From Notospermus geniculatus (lineage: Eukaryota; Nemertea; Pilidiophora; Heteronemertea; Lineidae): a stretch of DNA of 64,000 bases. Shown piece after piece: positions 53,642 through 64,000 of this stretch; position 1 is the stretch's first letter, and every line of letters starts with the position of its first letter. The stretch covers positions 96,542-160,541 of the forward strand of contig NMRB01001318.1 in NCBI GenBank assembly GCA_002633025.1, given 5' to 3'. The notes beneath the pieces were generated by a model. The model did not search any database, had not been told where the DNA came from, and was given only the letters and a program-made list of their open reading frames with translations. The position numbers and the translations under genes are program-made.

Positions 53642-56600
53642 TAGATGTCACTACTGGTAGTTCTTGGAAGTTTGGAGGACACTGGCTCTTGGGAGTCGTG
53701 CTGTTGATGTGCAAGAGTGACGATAATGTATGTTACATGGTCACAAAGGGACAAGTCAAAACTGTTAAGAACTCTCTTGGACATACATGTACAAGCTTAT
53801 CTTTCAAAGGTTTGCTGTATGATCAGTTCTGTTGTGTCATTTCAGGGGCTGAGTGTGGTGGTGGCATCACATGGTACCGTCTGTGGCCAAGTCCCTGCAT
53901 TCTGAAAAGAAAACATTGCATGTAAATTTTGAAGACTGTCATGGCCATAATTTGGATCCGATATTATCATAATTTTGTCAAATTACTTGTCGAGTTGGAA
54001 AGACTTGAATTTCCCCATACTGATTGTTGTAAATAAGCTTCTTTTTTAGCTGTGCTGTGTAAATATATCATTCTAAGGAAAATAATGCTGTTATCCTTTC
54101 TGAGGATAGTTTCAATCAAAGTACATGAACCAAGTTAAGCCCCATCTCCTCCCACCTACCTCCAGATGGTATGGTTTGTCCAAGAGGTGTTCCATTACAA
54201 AGTAACAATACAAGTTTCACTAAATATAGAGGCATTCTCATGCAGATCTTTATTATTGCAATTAAATAACTCATTCTTTACATTATGAGAACAATGACAA
54301 GTAGATACTTGTGGCACCCATTCAGAGAGGGTCCAATGACTAAATCACATTACAAGCCATCAAAACTAGATGTCAAAGTTGCCCTGATTTTTTCATTTCT
54401 TCAATTTTAACTTCAATCATGTTCTCCACTTGAAGCCGTCATAGTATACATCAATTTACAAACATTTCATGAGATCTGGTCAATGGATGCCTGAGGAACT
54501 CCACAAGTCAGATGCTCTTTCTCACCCCACAGTTCACTTCTGTTTCTCCCTCAGCCACCAGGGGGCAAACTTCTAAAGAAACGTTCAGCTTATTCAAGTG
54601 CAAAATGTTTTGGTGAATGAATCGAAACGTGATATCTCAAAGATCAGGACCACGACATGGACCCCCCCCCCCTATAGAGCTGGACCTCCTGGCCCATAGA
54701 GCTATCTTCATGTCACTTCCCTATCTCAGGTTTGCAACAGCACATTCATATAGAGCTGAAGAATGTATCCAGTAGAATTTGTCAGCATCTTAGACGAGCA
54801 CAAAATGCACAAAACTAGCCCATCTACAAAAGCTTGCGACCATTGAAAATGCATTGATATCATTGTCATCTTAACACAATATCTGATCAGTTTACACAAT
54901 CATGATTTTATATACATGTGAACATTTTACACAGGCGTCAATCGTTCTGTTCAAATTAATAGAAAGTTAACTTCATCACAACAAACTAAGAATTCTTAGG
55001 GAATGTTATCAAACACTAGAGCCAAAAAGACCCCACAAGTCTTGCCTCTTGGGAATAAGTCTACTTTAGTTTACGTCCTTTTCCCTGTGGTAAATCCCAC
55101 TTTGGTTTGTGTGTTTTGGCATCTCTTGATTACAAGAGGCGGTTCACTTTCAGGATTTAGCATTGAGCAGTTCAACACAGCATTCAACGAATGAACAAGA
55201 CTTGGAATGTGTAGCAGCCTCACGTCTGCCTCAAAGCCAGTGTTTGTTTACTAATACCACTAATGCGCACATAACATACATCAACTGCTAATCACTAAAT
55301 TTCACTTTAATATTATGTTTCCCTCTGCACTTATGGAACCAAAATAGCACCACAAAATATAACATCAAGTTTAATGCAAGTTGCACCTTGACTCGTACAC
55401 ACCATGTCAAGAATTAAAAGCGGGTATGACCTTGACATTTCAAAATAAGACAATTCCTCAGCACATCAATCATACCATGTGGACGACTGACGACATGTTC
55501 AACTCAAAAACGAGAGAAAAAGGACAAATTAGAAATTGAGCTCAGTTGAATTCGTCCCAAGAAAATGTCACCGAAAGAACAATATTTTGTGAGCAGAGTT
55601 TGACAGCTTTATAATCAAAGCAGGAATGAAGGTAATGCACAGTATTTTTTTACGAATCATGATATAAATTCATAAATCATACACAACTTTGGAAGAACAA
55701 TGAGAACGCATTTTCCTTCCCAGCCAATATTTGTTGAATGTCTTTATGTCTATGTCACTTTCTTGCCGACGGAAGATTCCGACAGACTGACGAACAAATC
55801 ACCTCCACAATAGCGGCCTGTTTGCCGAGTGTAGTCTGTCTTTACACCAATTCGTACTGAGTAAAAAAATTTCATGATAACCTGCTCACAGTGAGCCAAT
55901 ATAGACTTAGATTGCAGCAGTCTACGAGTTACAAGGTTTATTAAAGTTTCACTGATACGACACACCAAGTCTAATGGAAGCATACAATGTATGTCAGTTT
56001 GTTTTACCACATAATCGGGGAACAGAATCAATGGGAACAGATCTTGAAGACAAGTGATTTCTGCTAATGGCATTGTTTTAATGACACAATGAATGAGGCA
56101 TCGCAGCCACGTTCTGCCAACAGCAAGGACTGTTTAACGCAGTACAATTCAGTATTGTACCACTGAAACAAATTATCTTCGGATTAACTTCATTGAGTAC
56201 AAGATATGAGCAGCTGACACCTTCAAGATACAACATTTTCAAGGAGTTACCCATTAGGATAGCGGTCCATTACCGGTATGTTAGCATGTCACACATGGAA
56301 ACCGACCAAATGACAACAGGTTGATAAAGGCCTGATAAAACAAACTGACATACAAGCCACTACTCAGAATTCACAGTTCATAAATATATGGAATAAATAT
56401 AAGAATAAAATGCACCACCATTCAAGATGAAAACTGATGATTGAATTCATGTGATCATTTTTTATCCTTCTTAGCGACAACATGTCTACCTTCAAAACTT
56501 TGCTTGTTGTTCATACAATGAGGTTTCACAGCCCCACTTTGTCCTCAAAATATGTTGAGAACTGTTCCAGGCTATTGCAGAGTCCTTAAATGGTTAAAAG

Positions 56601-57135
56601 GTTAACCCACACACTGTCCCTTGGAGACGTTCCAACATGATGGGAGCATTCACCATTGAAACATCACCAAGACGTCAGCTCAACATAAACATAACCAAAA
56701 CAGACGATTGTCCAACAACATGTCACAACTCCTCACAAGATTTTGAATAAACCATGAATCAACAACTGAGTATCAACAACTACTGGCGCCATCTGGGTGG
56801 ACCACAACTCATCATTATCTACGTCCCTGCATTGCACATTGAAATCGTCACAAGTTAAATTATCATGTATCTGTACAACTCTTGAGAACACTGGCCCATA
56901 AACAATGATGTATCATCACCATTCTCAGAGTTACTCAACCTCAAATTGTCTTTAACACTCTCCAAGGAGTTGGGTGAACCATGAGTGTGTTAACAACACT
57001 TCCACAGCGACGACCGTCTCCACTCACCAATAAATATGAAGTAATCATCATAAAATTGGCAAGGAAGCCAGAGGCCTGATATTGAACTATGATATTAAAT
57101 CAACCAACACCATTGTCCGCTAGTAGAGAGCATCA
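53642..57135. other. Between ARMC1 and ARFGAP1 (convergent 3' ends)
   Basis: Both genes end here, so this holds two 3' UTRs. On the minus strand an AATAAAGA word at about 54245-54252 could end a long ARFGAP1 3' UTR. A C-run lies at 54661-54672. No further gene or structured repeat is recognised. Confidence 0.4.
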
Positions 57136-60100
57136 TTATTTTGTCTTTGATGAGTTTTGACTAGTTAGACTGCGTTCAACCTCAAGGGCTTCCCATTCAT
57201 CATCATCATCATCAACGGCCCAGTTGTCATTGTCCCAATCTGATTTCTTGTCATTTGTGGCTGTAGCCTGCCCAGAAGAAATGTCTGAATCAAAGTCCAA
57301 CAAGTTGCCAACAACAGGCTCTTTCTTGATAGAGTTCTGAACATTTTTCTTGTTTTTTTGTGATGACATTTTCTTGGCTTTAGGAGGAGTTTTAATGGGC
57401 GTCCCCCAATCAGCATCGTTCCCCCAATCATTCGTGCTGCCGCCAGATTTCTTTCTCCCATTTTCTGTAGCGCTATTATCCCATGAGCCCCACTCGTCTG
57501 CGTCGGGTTTCAGCGGAGCCTCATTGTCATTCCCCGCACCCCAGGCGTCTTCGTGCCAGTTACTCCAGTCTTCATCCTTGTCTTGAGCATAGTCTTGGAG
57601 CAGTGGAGTATCGTTCATGTCGGTTGCCCTGAAAACACAGACAGAATTCAAACAAGGATCGCACAAATTCGCAACTCAGAGAGAAAGATGATGGTTAAAT
57701 CAGGCAAATCGGAATCATCTGCTGATGGTCCTTCTCCATCTAGAAGTGACAAACAGCCAGGTCTGCTGCGAGCAGGATCTTGGCAAACAACCGGGTATCC
57801 ACGACAAAACAAGCTATTTGACGAAATAAATGGCTATTAATCCCCCATTAGTGGGTTGAAGATCCACATCAAGCTCGATGCGACCGGAATATCTCAACGT
57901 CAAACCCGAGGGAATATTGAATTAAGTGAGGAAAAAGTCAAAGGTGAATTCAATTTCAAAGTTCCTTTCAAGTGTGATAGCTCGAGTGGAATCATCGGGG
58001 AGATTGGGAAATGATACGATGGTCGTCCGGGCGAGGAAACACTCACTTATCCCCGAGCATTCATAGAAATTGAACAGGACATCACCACCTTTACAAAGGT
58101 GGGCGTCCATCTTGGAAGTCGCCCACTCAGACAATTTCCTTGGGGGAGGGGCTTTGTAGTGACAGATGTTGGTTTTACAAGGCCGAGTCCCTCAGATCGT
58201 TCGACACGAAGCAGTCTTACCTTCCTCCTCGTCCACTAGATAAGAGTGATGTGCCTTCGCTCGGTGATGTGTCAGCTGACCCGAGGGTTGTCTTTGGTTC
58301 ACTCCACAGTGAAGAGAAATCACGCCAGCCCTTCATACTGGCTGAGGACATCTGAAACAAACATTCGACTTTTACAGCTGCAATGAGGAACCAGCGTGCC
58401 GTTTATCCCGACAGGTCGGCGCAGCGATCGATGAGACCGAAGCGACGTCATTGACATCGTTTTACGTGCTGACGAGTGACGTTGCGTCATGAAAAAATCT
58501 GCTGTACATTTTTCTACAGGAAAAAATGAGATAAAGACGTTGCCGTTATTATCGCCATCCTACCTCTTTATTTTTAGGAAAAAAGCAAAGGAGTTTTAGA
58601 AATTTTCATCCGCGACAAGATGGTGTAAATTTTAATGTCATGCGACCGAAAAAAATGGGTTGATTTCAAGCCAGAAGTTAATGGAAATGACTGGAAATCA
58701 CGTTGAAAAAAGAAACTTCGGTCTCATCAATCGCAGCGCCACGTCGTGACGTTAGTTCGTCCGGTTCCTCATTAAGTCTACTGGGTGGTTTAATGAACTA
58801 ATGCAGGAGGAAACCACGCTATCCAACATAACCATCAGCTGCATTCAGTTTTCATCCTCCCACAGCAGGGTTTTTACCTCACTCCTCTTCATCTGCTTCG
58901 CTTTGTGTGTGAATGGATGAAGAGGCGCGAGACCAAACCCTGCTGTGGGAGGATGAGTTTTCATGGTCTCTTGAGTACAAACTGAATTGGAGATTTAAAG
59001 GAGGTGACAGGATCTCGATTTCTTTCGACCTCGCTTACCTTGGACGTAATATTACTCAGCTGGTAACTGACGTCATTCATCAGGGTCCCGTCTTTGACCT
59101 GAAGTTCACAAAACAACACAACTAAAACAACAAAACAAAAGAGAACGAAATCAAATCACTCCACGACTACTACAAACACACCACAAAATGGACAAGTAAG
59201 GTTAGTAAGAATGTATGTCAACATTCTGAGTCTAGCTCAGAAAGCTGCCGAAATGTAGACTAACTGTGATAGTCATTGAAAGGATACCAACAGCATTGAC
59301 TCCAAATGTTGAACCGTTTTCTTATTTTGAGCATAATTTTCAAGGATTTAAAATGTTGGCCATGTCCTTTGCTGAGGTTATTTCTCACCCAAATACATGT
59401 AGATCAGATTTAACTTGACAGCAAACTGCAATTTCTATTTTGGCAAGAAAACTAGCCACACGATGGCGGGAGTGATCATAAAACAGACCTGGATTTAGCG
59501 AATTTTTGAAAAGTTAGCGGCAAAGAAGAAACTCTGACACGAGTTGAAACAAGAACCACTATTTTCATGTGAGATAACCTTATTTGTGTGGCACAAACAC
59601 CCGTATTATTACATCCACTGCTGGTCAGGGGTTCTTGTCGGTCTTCAGTCCAATCCCCGAGAATAATGACTGTGAACTGAGATCACATGCTGGCCAACAC
59701 GGCGGCACAGTCAAGGAGAGAGAAGCCATAGAACTCAGCCACTTTTTCTGGTGTGTGGTTTGAAGTAAAGCAACAGTTGCATGAAATAAGACACAAAACT
59801 TGTCTCACAACTGACTGAAGTTCCTTTACTTCTTATTTTACAGTTCTAAAAGTACATCATCAGCATTGAGCCGATTATAAATAACGACATCCCCAATTTA
59901 GTCAGCGTGCAGCAAAAATGGTAAAAAACAACAGCAGCTCTGATGTCAGTTCATGTAATTACTGTAAGAAAACGTGACATGGTTCGCAGAGCAGGAAATC
60001 TGTCATTTTCTACCGTCACCATGAGTAAAATAGATTAGGTAAAGTCTTTGACATCATCATTAGATATAAAGGCATCAGAAAGGTCCCCTTTGGTTAGTTT

Positions 60101-62079
60101 AATGAAACTCAGGAAGGTTTAAGCAGATCGTTGAGAGATGTTGCAGGTAAATACAGAGGATAAGACCAGTGATGGGTTAAAAAGAGCAGCATCGGGTATT
60201 TGTGCAGATTTGATGTGCCGATGTTCAAGTCCAAATAGATTATCAGACTCCGTACAGATGAGATACCAACTACCAGTGATTTGTGCTCATCACACGTCGC
60301 GAGATGAGTTTGATATTCAATTTACCATCACAGATCTAATCAGTTGATATTTGCCACATTGCGTTTTTAATAATAAAGAAAGGTAAATAACACAAGCCAG
60401 GATTGCATTAGTGACTGTGGTAGCAATCAGAAACAAAGAGATGATAAGATTGCCAGATGAGCTCTGATGTGTTTTTAGATATCAAGCAGTAGACACTATT
60501 GTCTCGTAACGATGAGGTTTATGTCATGAAGGTCTGCCGTTATGAGCTAGCAAGGCTGATGGACGTTAAGGAATGCTACAAGTGAGTAGAATCAAAGAAT
60601 TCCAAGGCATTGCTCCACGTGAGAGTTTTCTAGCATGAGTTTGCGTTTCTACGGCAAATTCAACCATAGAATCTATGGGCAATAACCAGAGAAACTATGG
60701 ACAGTTCAACGATATAATCTATGGGCAATTCAACCGTAGAAACTACCGGCAATTCCACCATAGAAACTACCGGCAATTCCACCATAGAAACTACCGGCAA
60801 TTCCACCATAGAAACTACCGGCAATTCCACCATAGAAACTATGGGCAATTCAACCATAGAAGCTATGGCAATTCAACCATAGAAACTTGGAGAATTCAAC
60901 CATAGAAACTAAGGGCAGTCGTTTGTATCATTTGTCTCAACGAAACCAAGAATGGTGAATTGGCCATCAGAGCCAATGTGCGAGAGAAAACTCGCTTGTA
61001 GCATGACAATGTTAGGAGATCACTCCGATCTTTAGATAACGGAGGGTGATTGAAGCAGATGTAGCGGGGAACTACTTCGTGCACTTACCCTTGCAGCTAA
61101 AGTGGACATGGATTCAGACATGCTATCAATAACTTTAGCTTCCTTCACCTAGACAGACAGCGAACACAAAGACACAGATAACAAACACATCACGACGGAA
61201 GGGTAAGGAAAGGTAACATAACAGGTTGTCATCAGGCAGGCATACCTGGGGGGGGGGGGGGTCATGTGACGACAGATTACCCCACGTGCAGTTCACACCT
61301 CTAAGGAGAGCTAAGGGTTCACATTGATCTAAAACCTAAGTAAGTGTGACTGCTCAGACCTCCAGTAAAGTCAGTGTCAAAGTTGTCATGTTAATTCCTT
61401 GACAACAGTGAGTTTTGCCACTGCCCGGTCAGGCCAATCACAACCCAAACTCATTTTTATACCCCTCTCCCTCGACATTTCTATGTTTACAGACAACTCA
61501 CAGACCCCCCCAGCCTTGCTAACCTGCCATTGATGATGTTTGGTCCAATAGAATAGTTTTTCATACTGTCTCCCCGGAATCCAATATCCTGATGACAAAG
61601 CTAACACTAGTAATTGGCGAATTTTTCAATTCTTAAAATGAAATCAAGAAATTGAATGAAAAAAGTTTTTTAAAAAAGACAAGCTGAGAGAATTAATGAA
61701 GAAAGAATCAAATATGCAAGAAAGGGTAAGGGGATGACATGCTTTTTACCTTTTTCTAATGTCAAGTTCTGTGGGTCAGCAAGGGTTGTGCTGAGGCGGC
61801 CTAGGCTCCCTGAAATCTGCAGTCCCTCCCTCACACTTCTCCGTCAATTCTCCACTCACGAACTTACATGCATCAATACTAAGGGGTTTGACTCTTTCCT
61901 CTGCAGCGAAGGATATGATGACCCCCCCACCCCCCCCCCGACACTAAACCTCAGCACAACCCCGGCGAGTGATATCACATGATACGTACCTTTTCCGTTG
62001 TCGGCTTAATAACAGACTGGTTCACAGTTTGACCAAATTCTTTTGTTTTCTGTGCTGTCTTGTTGGCTAACTTCGTGGC
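57136..62079 (-). CDS. ARFGAP1: ADP-ribosylation factor GTPase-activating protein 1, 3' part
   Basis: Stimulates GTP hydrolysis on Arf1 at Golgi membranes during COPI coat cycling. Only the C-terminal half is in the window; the zinc-finger GAP domain exons lie beyond the right edge. Exons: 62079-61990 (ATKLANKTAQKTKEFGQTVN ... KPTTEK), 61148-61089 and 59098-59039 (two homologous versions of the ALPS2 helix), 58351-58221 (SASMKGWRDFSSLW ... TSPSEGTS) and 57628-57136 (ends SQNSSKTK, stop 57136-57138). This order matches human ARFGAP1 (ASELGHSLNENVLKPAQEK, then VKEGKIFDDV, then SKGWRDV, then DSPSEG). The last exon is W/D-rich (DWSNWHEDAWG, EWGSWD, NDNWAVDDDDDEWEALE), like the tryptophan motifs that contact COPI delta-COP and adaptors, and contains LLDFD, a clathrin-box-like motif. 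Phases: 0,0,0,2. Confidence 0.92.
58382..58773. mobile_element. TIR element in ARFGAP1 intron
   Basis: AATGAGGAACC at the left is inverted as GGTTCCTCATT. GCAGCGATCGATGAGACCGA at the left is inverted as TCGGTCTCATCAATCGCAGC at the right. Non-coding. Confidence 0.75.
58853..58955. repeat. Inverted repeat downstream of ALPS2 exon b
   Basis: CATCCTCCCACAGCAGGGTTT at 58853 is inverted exactly at the right end (58935-58955), and CTCTTCATC / GATGAAGAG closes the loop. On the minus-strand transcript the hairpin would lie about 85 bases after the exon b donor. It may be a small foldback element or a splicing-relevant structure. Confidence 0.7.
59039..59098 (-). CDS. ARFGAP1: ARFGAP1 alternative ALPS2 exon, version b
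   Basis: 60 bp, phase 0 at both ends, acceptor TTTTGTGAACTTCAG and donor AAG|GTAAGC. It encodes VKDGTLMNDVSYQLSNITSK, which aligns along its length with version a (VKEAKVIDSMSESMSTLAAR) and with the human ALPS2 segment. It can replace version a without changing frame; inclusion of both would also stay in frame. S/T/N-rich with spaced bulky hydrophobics, as expected for a lipid-packing sensor helix. Its use is inferred from splice sites and homology. Confidence 0.75.
59126..60659. other. ARFGAP1 intron sequence
   Basis: No further exon copy (search word: acceptor followed by GTSAARGA on the minus strand) and no complete repeat seen. Confidence 0.4.
60660..60905. repeat. 24-bp minisatellite between the two ALPS2 exons
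   Basis: About ten units of CAATTCCACCATAGAAACTA + CCGG, with outer units degenerate (CAATTCAACCATAGAAACTA + TGGG). The 24-base period leaves long frames open on both strands without coding meaning. Confidence 0.85.
61089..61148 (-). CDS. ARFGAP1: ARFGAP1 alternative ALPS2 exon, version a
   Basis: 60 bp, phase 0 at both ends, acceptor CTGTCTGTCTAG and donor AGG|GTAAGT. It encodes VKEAKVIDSMSESMSTLAAR, the direct counterpart of human VKEGKIFDDVSSGVSQLASK (ALPS2). It lies 1.99 kb upstream (in transcript sense) of version b. Confidence 0.85.
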
Positions 62080-63205
62080 CTGTAATGAGAAAGTGACCAA
62101 GAAAGTCTTAGTATTAAATATTCACCTTCAAACATTGGTTTACACATGATGTAAAATTCATGTGTTCTCCAATGGATCGTTCCACGTGCCATGGATGTGA
62201 TTGAACCAGCCAAGATAGGGTTTTCTCCGTGAGAGTCCACACTCGGTTGCGACGCAGCGAGAGAATTATTCCATTCCAACACATTTCTTTCTCCAACGAC
62301 AGGAGAGGTCATTACCCAGCAATGACATATCAAATGCGACATCACGGCGCGATGGTCACATCAGAACCGATATACCGATCAACGTTTTTTTCGCTGACCG
62401 CGAGAGGGAAAACAACGGGGATTGGTAACCTGTGGATGGATTAGATTGGGATGCTGGAGGCAAGTGTTGGTAACCATGGGACCAGAGCTCCAGCCATTAT
62501 CAGCGAACAGGCAGCTAAGAATTTGGTATAATGAAGACACGGCGACGTGTTGATTGAGTAGCTTACTTGTTGGAGGAAGGGAAGGTCTGATTGTGGGATA
62601 GTCTCAGTTGTATCAAGATAAATGGACTCCTAATGCTGACACACCCAAAGGCCATAGGCACTTCTCCTAGTGAGAGTTTTCTCCAATGAGTTGGCTCTCA
62701 ATGGGCAGTACACCACTGTTGGTTGCCTTGACTGGTCATTCAAACGACTCGCTGCAGTTTGTAACGGCCGAGTTGCCATTGAGAGCTGACTTGCACAATT
62801 ACCCGGTATATTCTAATAAGAGGCACTTTGCATCCCTTGTAGCCTTAGAATTTCGGGTGTTCAGAATGGTGTAGTGAAAATAGCAGCATACATGCATACC
62901 CCCCGAGGTTGACATCATGGGTTCAACCATCTTGTCCAAACAAGGCCATCGACTGCGTCTTTAGCATTGTCCGAATCATGTTAATGCATAAATTATAAAT
63001 GAATCTGACCCCTACTTGACCCCGCCTCCAAGCCAATCACAACTCGTGAAGCAACTCACCGTTCGGCACTTTCTCTTCTCTTCCTGCACAGATTTGTAAC
63101 ACGGATTGTGATTGGCACGTTGATTAGCTTTCGCACACCGATGATTGGCTGAGGCTCTGAGCTCCTCAGAAGCGGGAAATGTGATGGATTCAAACCAGGC
63201 TAGAT
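62080..63205. other. ARFGAP1 intron or upstream sequence
   Basis: No convincing exon. A 24-bp candidate on the minus strand (acceptor CTGTGCAG, exon reading EEKRKCRT, donor GTGAGT, at about 63048-63071) has good splice borders but no homology to known ARFGAP1 and is not called. Confidence 0.35.
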
Positions 63206-63846
63206 CAGGGATGCAACTCAGATTTTTCCAAAAATACAGAACTTTTTTACAACCCCAAGGAAGGGCAGTACACATTATTTTAGACATTTTAGGCGACCTG
63301 GTTCATTTATCTTCCGCACATAATCCAATACAAATTCACCGTTTTCGTCAGTTTCCTCAAGCCACTTCCACTTAAATTTATTTTTAACTCCACGATCTAC
63401 CTCCTTGATGTTTGCTTTACGATCTAAAATGTTCTGCATGACAGATGAAGACCGATATAAATCAGAATCATGACGGGAATCATGACAATACCGCCTTTGT
63501 CAAGCACAACATTGCAACAGACAAGATGAGAGCCGCCATTTGTAATGTAGAAAGTGCGCATGCGCGAAGTAAAAACCTCTGCTACGATGCGGCGGATGAA
63601 TTTCTGTTTGGGTGAACAGGCTTCCAATACATTGATGTGTAACTAAGTGTAAGAGAAAGTGATGCGGCCAATATGGCGACGATCCTAAGGTAGCAGAGGT
63701 TTATGATGCATATTGTAACAGAAATTCCGGAGTTTTTGGATAGGTGGCGCATGCATCGCACAGTTGTAGCAGACGAATTCCGGAATGGTTTTTCATGCCG
63801 CGAAAAATCCGGAATTCCGGATAAATCCGGACGATTTGCATCCCTG
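63206..63846. mobile_element. TIR element near right edge
   Basis: CAGGGATGCAA at the left is inverted as TTGCATCCCTG at the right. Near the right end AATTCCGGA/TCCGGAATT words are clustered. No transposase frame. Confidence 0.6.
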
Positions 63847-64000
63847 CTAGATGGCCGTCAGGCCAAATAGACTGGTGAGAATCAGATGGGGTTCAACATG
63901 CCAGTGAAACATACATTCACATGATTAACCACTAATTAGTCTGGCTCTTATAGAGGCTTTGCGTATGACGTCACAAGCCGCCATGCTGGAGTACACATGC

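Noticed and set aside
60660-60905. Repeat proteins on both strands (VELPVVSM and NYRQFHHR units)
   Set aside because: Product of a 24-bp minisatellite inside an ARFGAP1 intron.
61507-61595. Possible extra ARFGAP1 exon (acceptor TTTGTCATCAG, donor GGTTAGC) on the minus strand
   Set aside because: The 65-bp length would shift the frame between exons that join in phase 0, the donor is weak, and the sequence has no match in ARFGAP1.
63048-63071. 24-bp micro-exon candidate (EEKRKCRT) on the minus strand
   Set aside because: Good splice borders, but too short and without homology to ARFGAP1 as I know it.
1-64000. CRISPR arrays, bacterial operons, ribosome binding sites
   Set aside because: The window is animal nuclear DNA with spliced genes; tandem repeats here have no regular unique spacers.

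Overview
The window is animal nuclear DNA. Genes are split by GT-AG introns, the coding exons match metazoan families, and much of the rest is small inverted-repeat transposons, tRNA-derived SINE-like sequence and minisatellites. SoxF, MTFR, ARMC1, ARFGAP1 and KYAT3 together, a lineage-specific tandem array of intronless rhodopsin-type receptors, and very frequent TAGGCCTA-like words suggest a marine invertebrate deuterostome (echinoderm, hemichordate or amphioxus). The species cannot be fixed from the sequence alone. Two long N gaps (15001-15424, 26414-26737) and isolated n positions show a draft assembly.

Layout. 1-11.4 kb: gene-poor and packed with transposon remnants, hairpins and tandem repeats. 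11.4-11.9 kb (+): an unrecognised reading frame split by a 197-bp terminal-inverted-repeat element. 12.5-14.8 kb (-): three internal exons of a kynurenine/cysteine-conjugate aminotransferase (KYAT3-like); its first and last exons were not found. 15.5-30.1 kb (+): a tandem array of one GPCR subfamily with five intact intronless genes (16246, 22545, 25191, 27239, 28923) and one truncated copy (20560), separated by homologous spacers. 30.1-31.7 kb: nested inverted-repeat elements. 34.4-40.2 kb (+): a two-exon SoxF gene. 48.4-50.4 kb (-): an eight-exon mitochondrial fission regulator gene (MTFR family). 51.7-53.6 kb (+): six-exon ARMC1, head-to-head with MTFR. 57.1-62.1 kb (-): the 3' half of ARFGAP1; its GAP-domain exons lie beyond the right edge.

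How the genes relate. From memory, human SOX17, ARMC1 and MTFR1 lie on 8q11-q13 and SOX18 and ARFGAP1 on 20q13.33, so the right half looks like an unduplicated version of that paralogon. ARMC1 and MTFR are divergent neighbours here as in human, and both products act at the mitochondrial outer surface. ARFGAP1 carries two homologous 60-bp exons, both in phase 0, for the second membrane-curvature-sensing (ALPS2) helix; this looks like an alternative-exon pair. In the GPCR array the membrane core is conserved, while the 5' leaders are remodelled by insertions and deletions at one TTA site just before the start codon and the C-terminal tails by small deletions and recombination.
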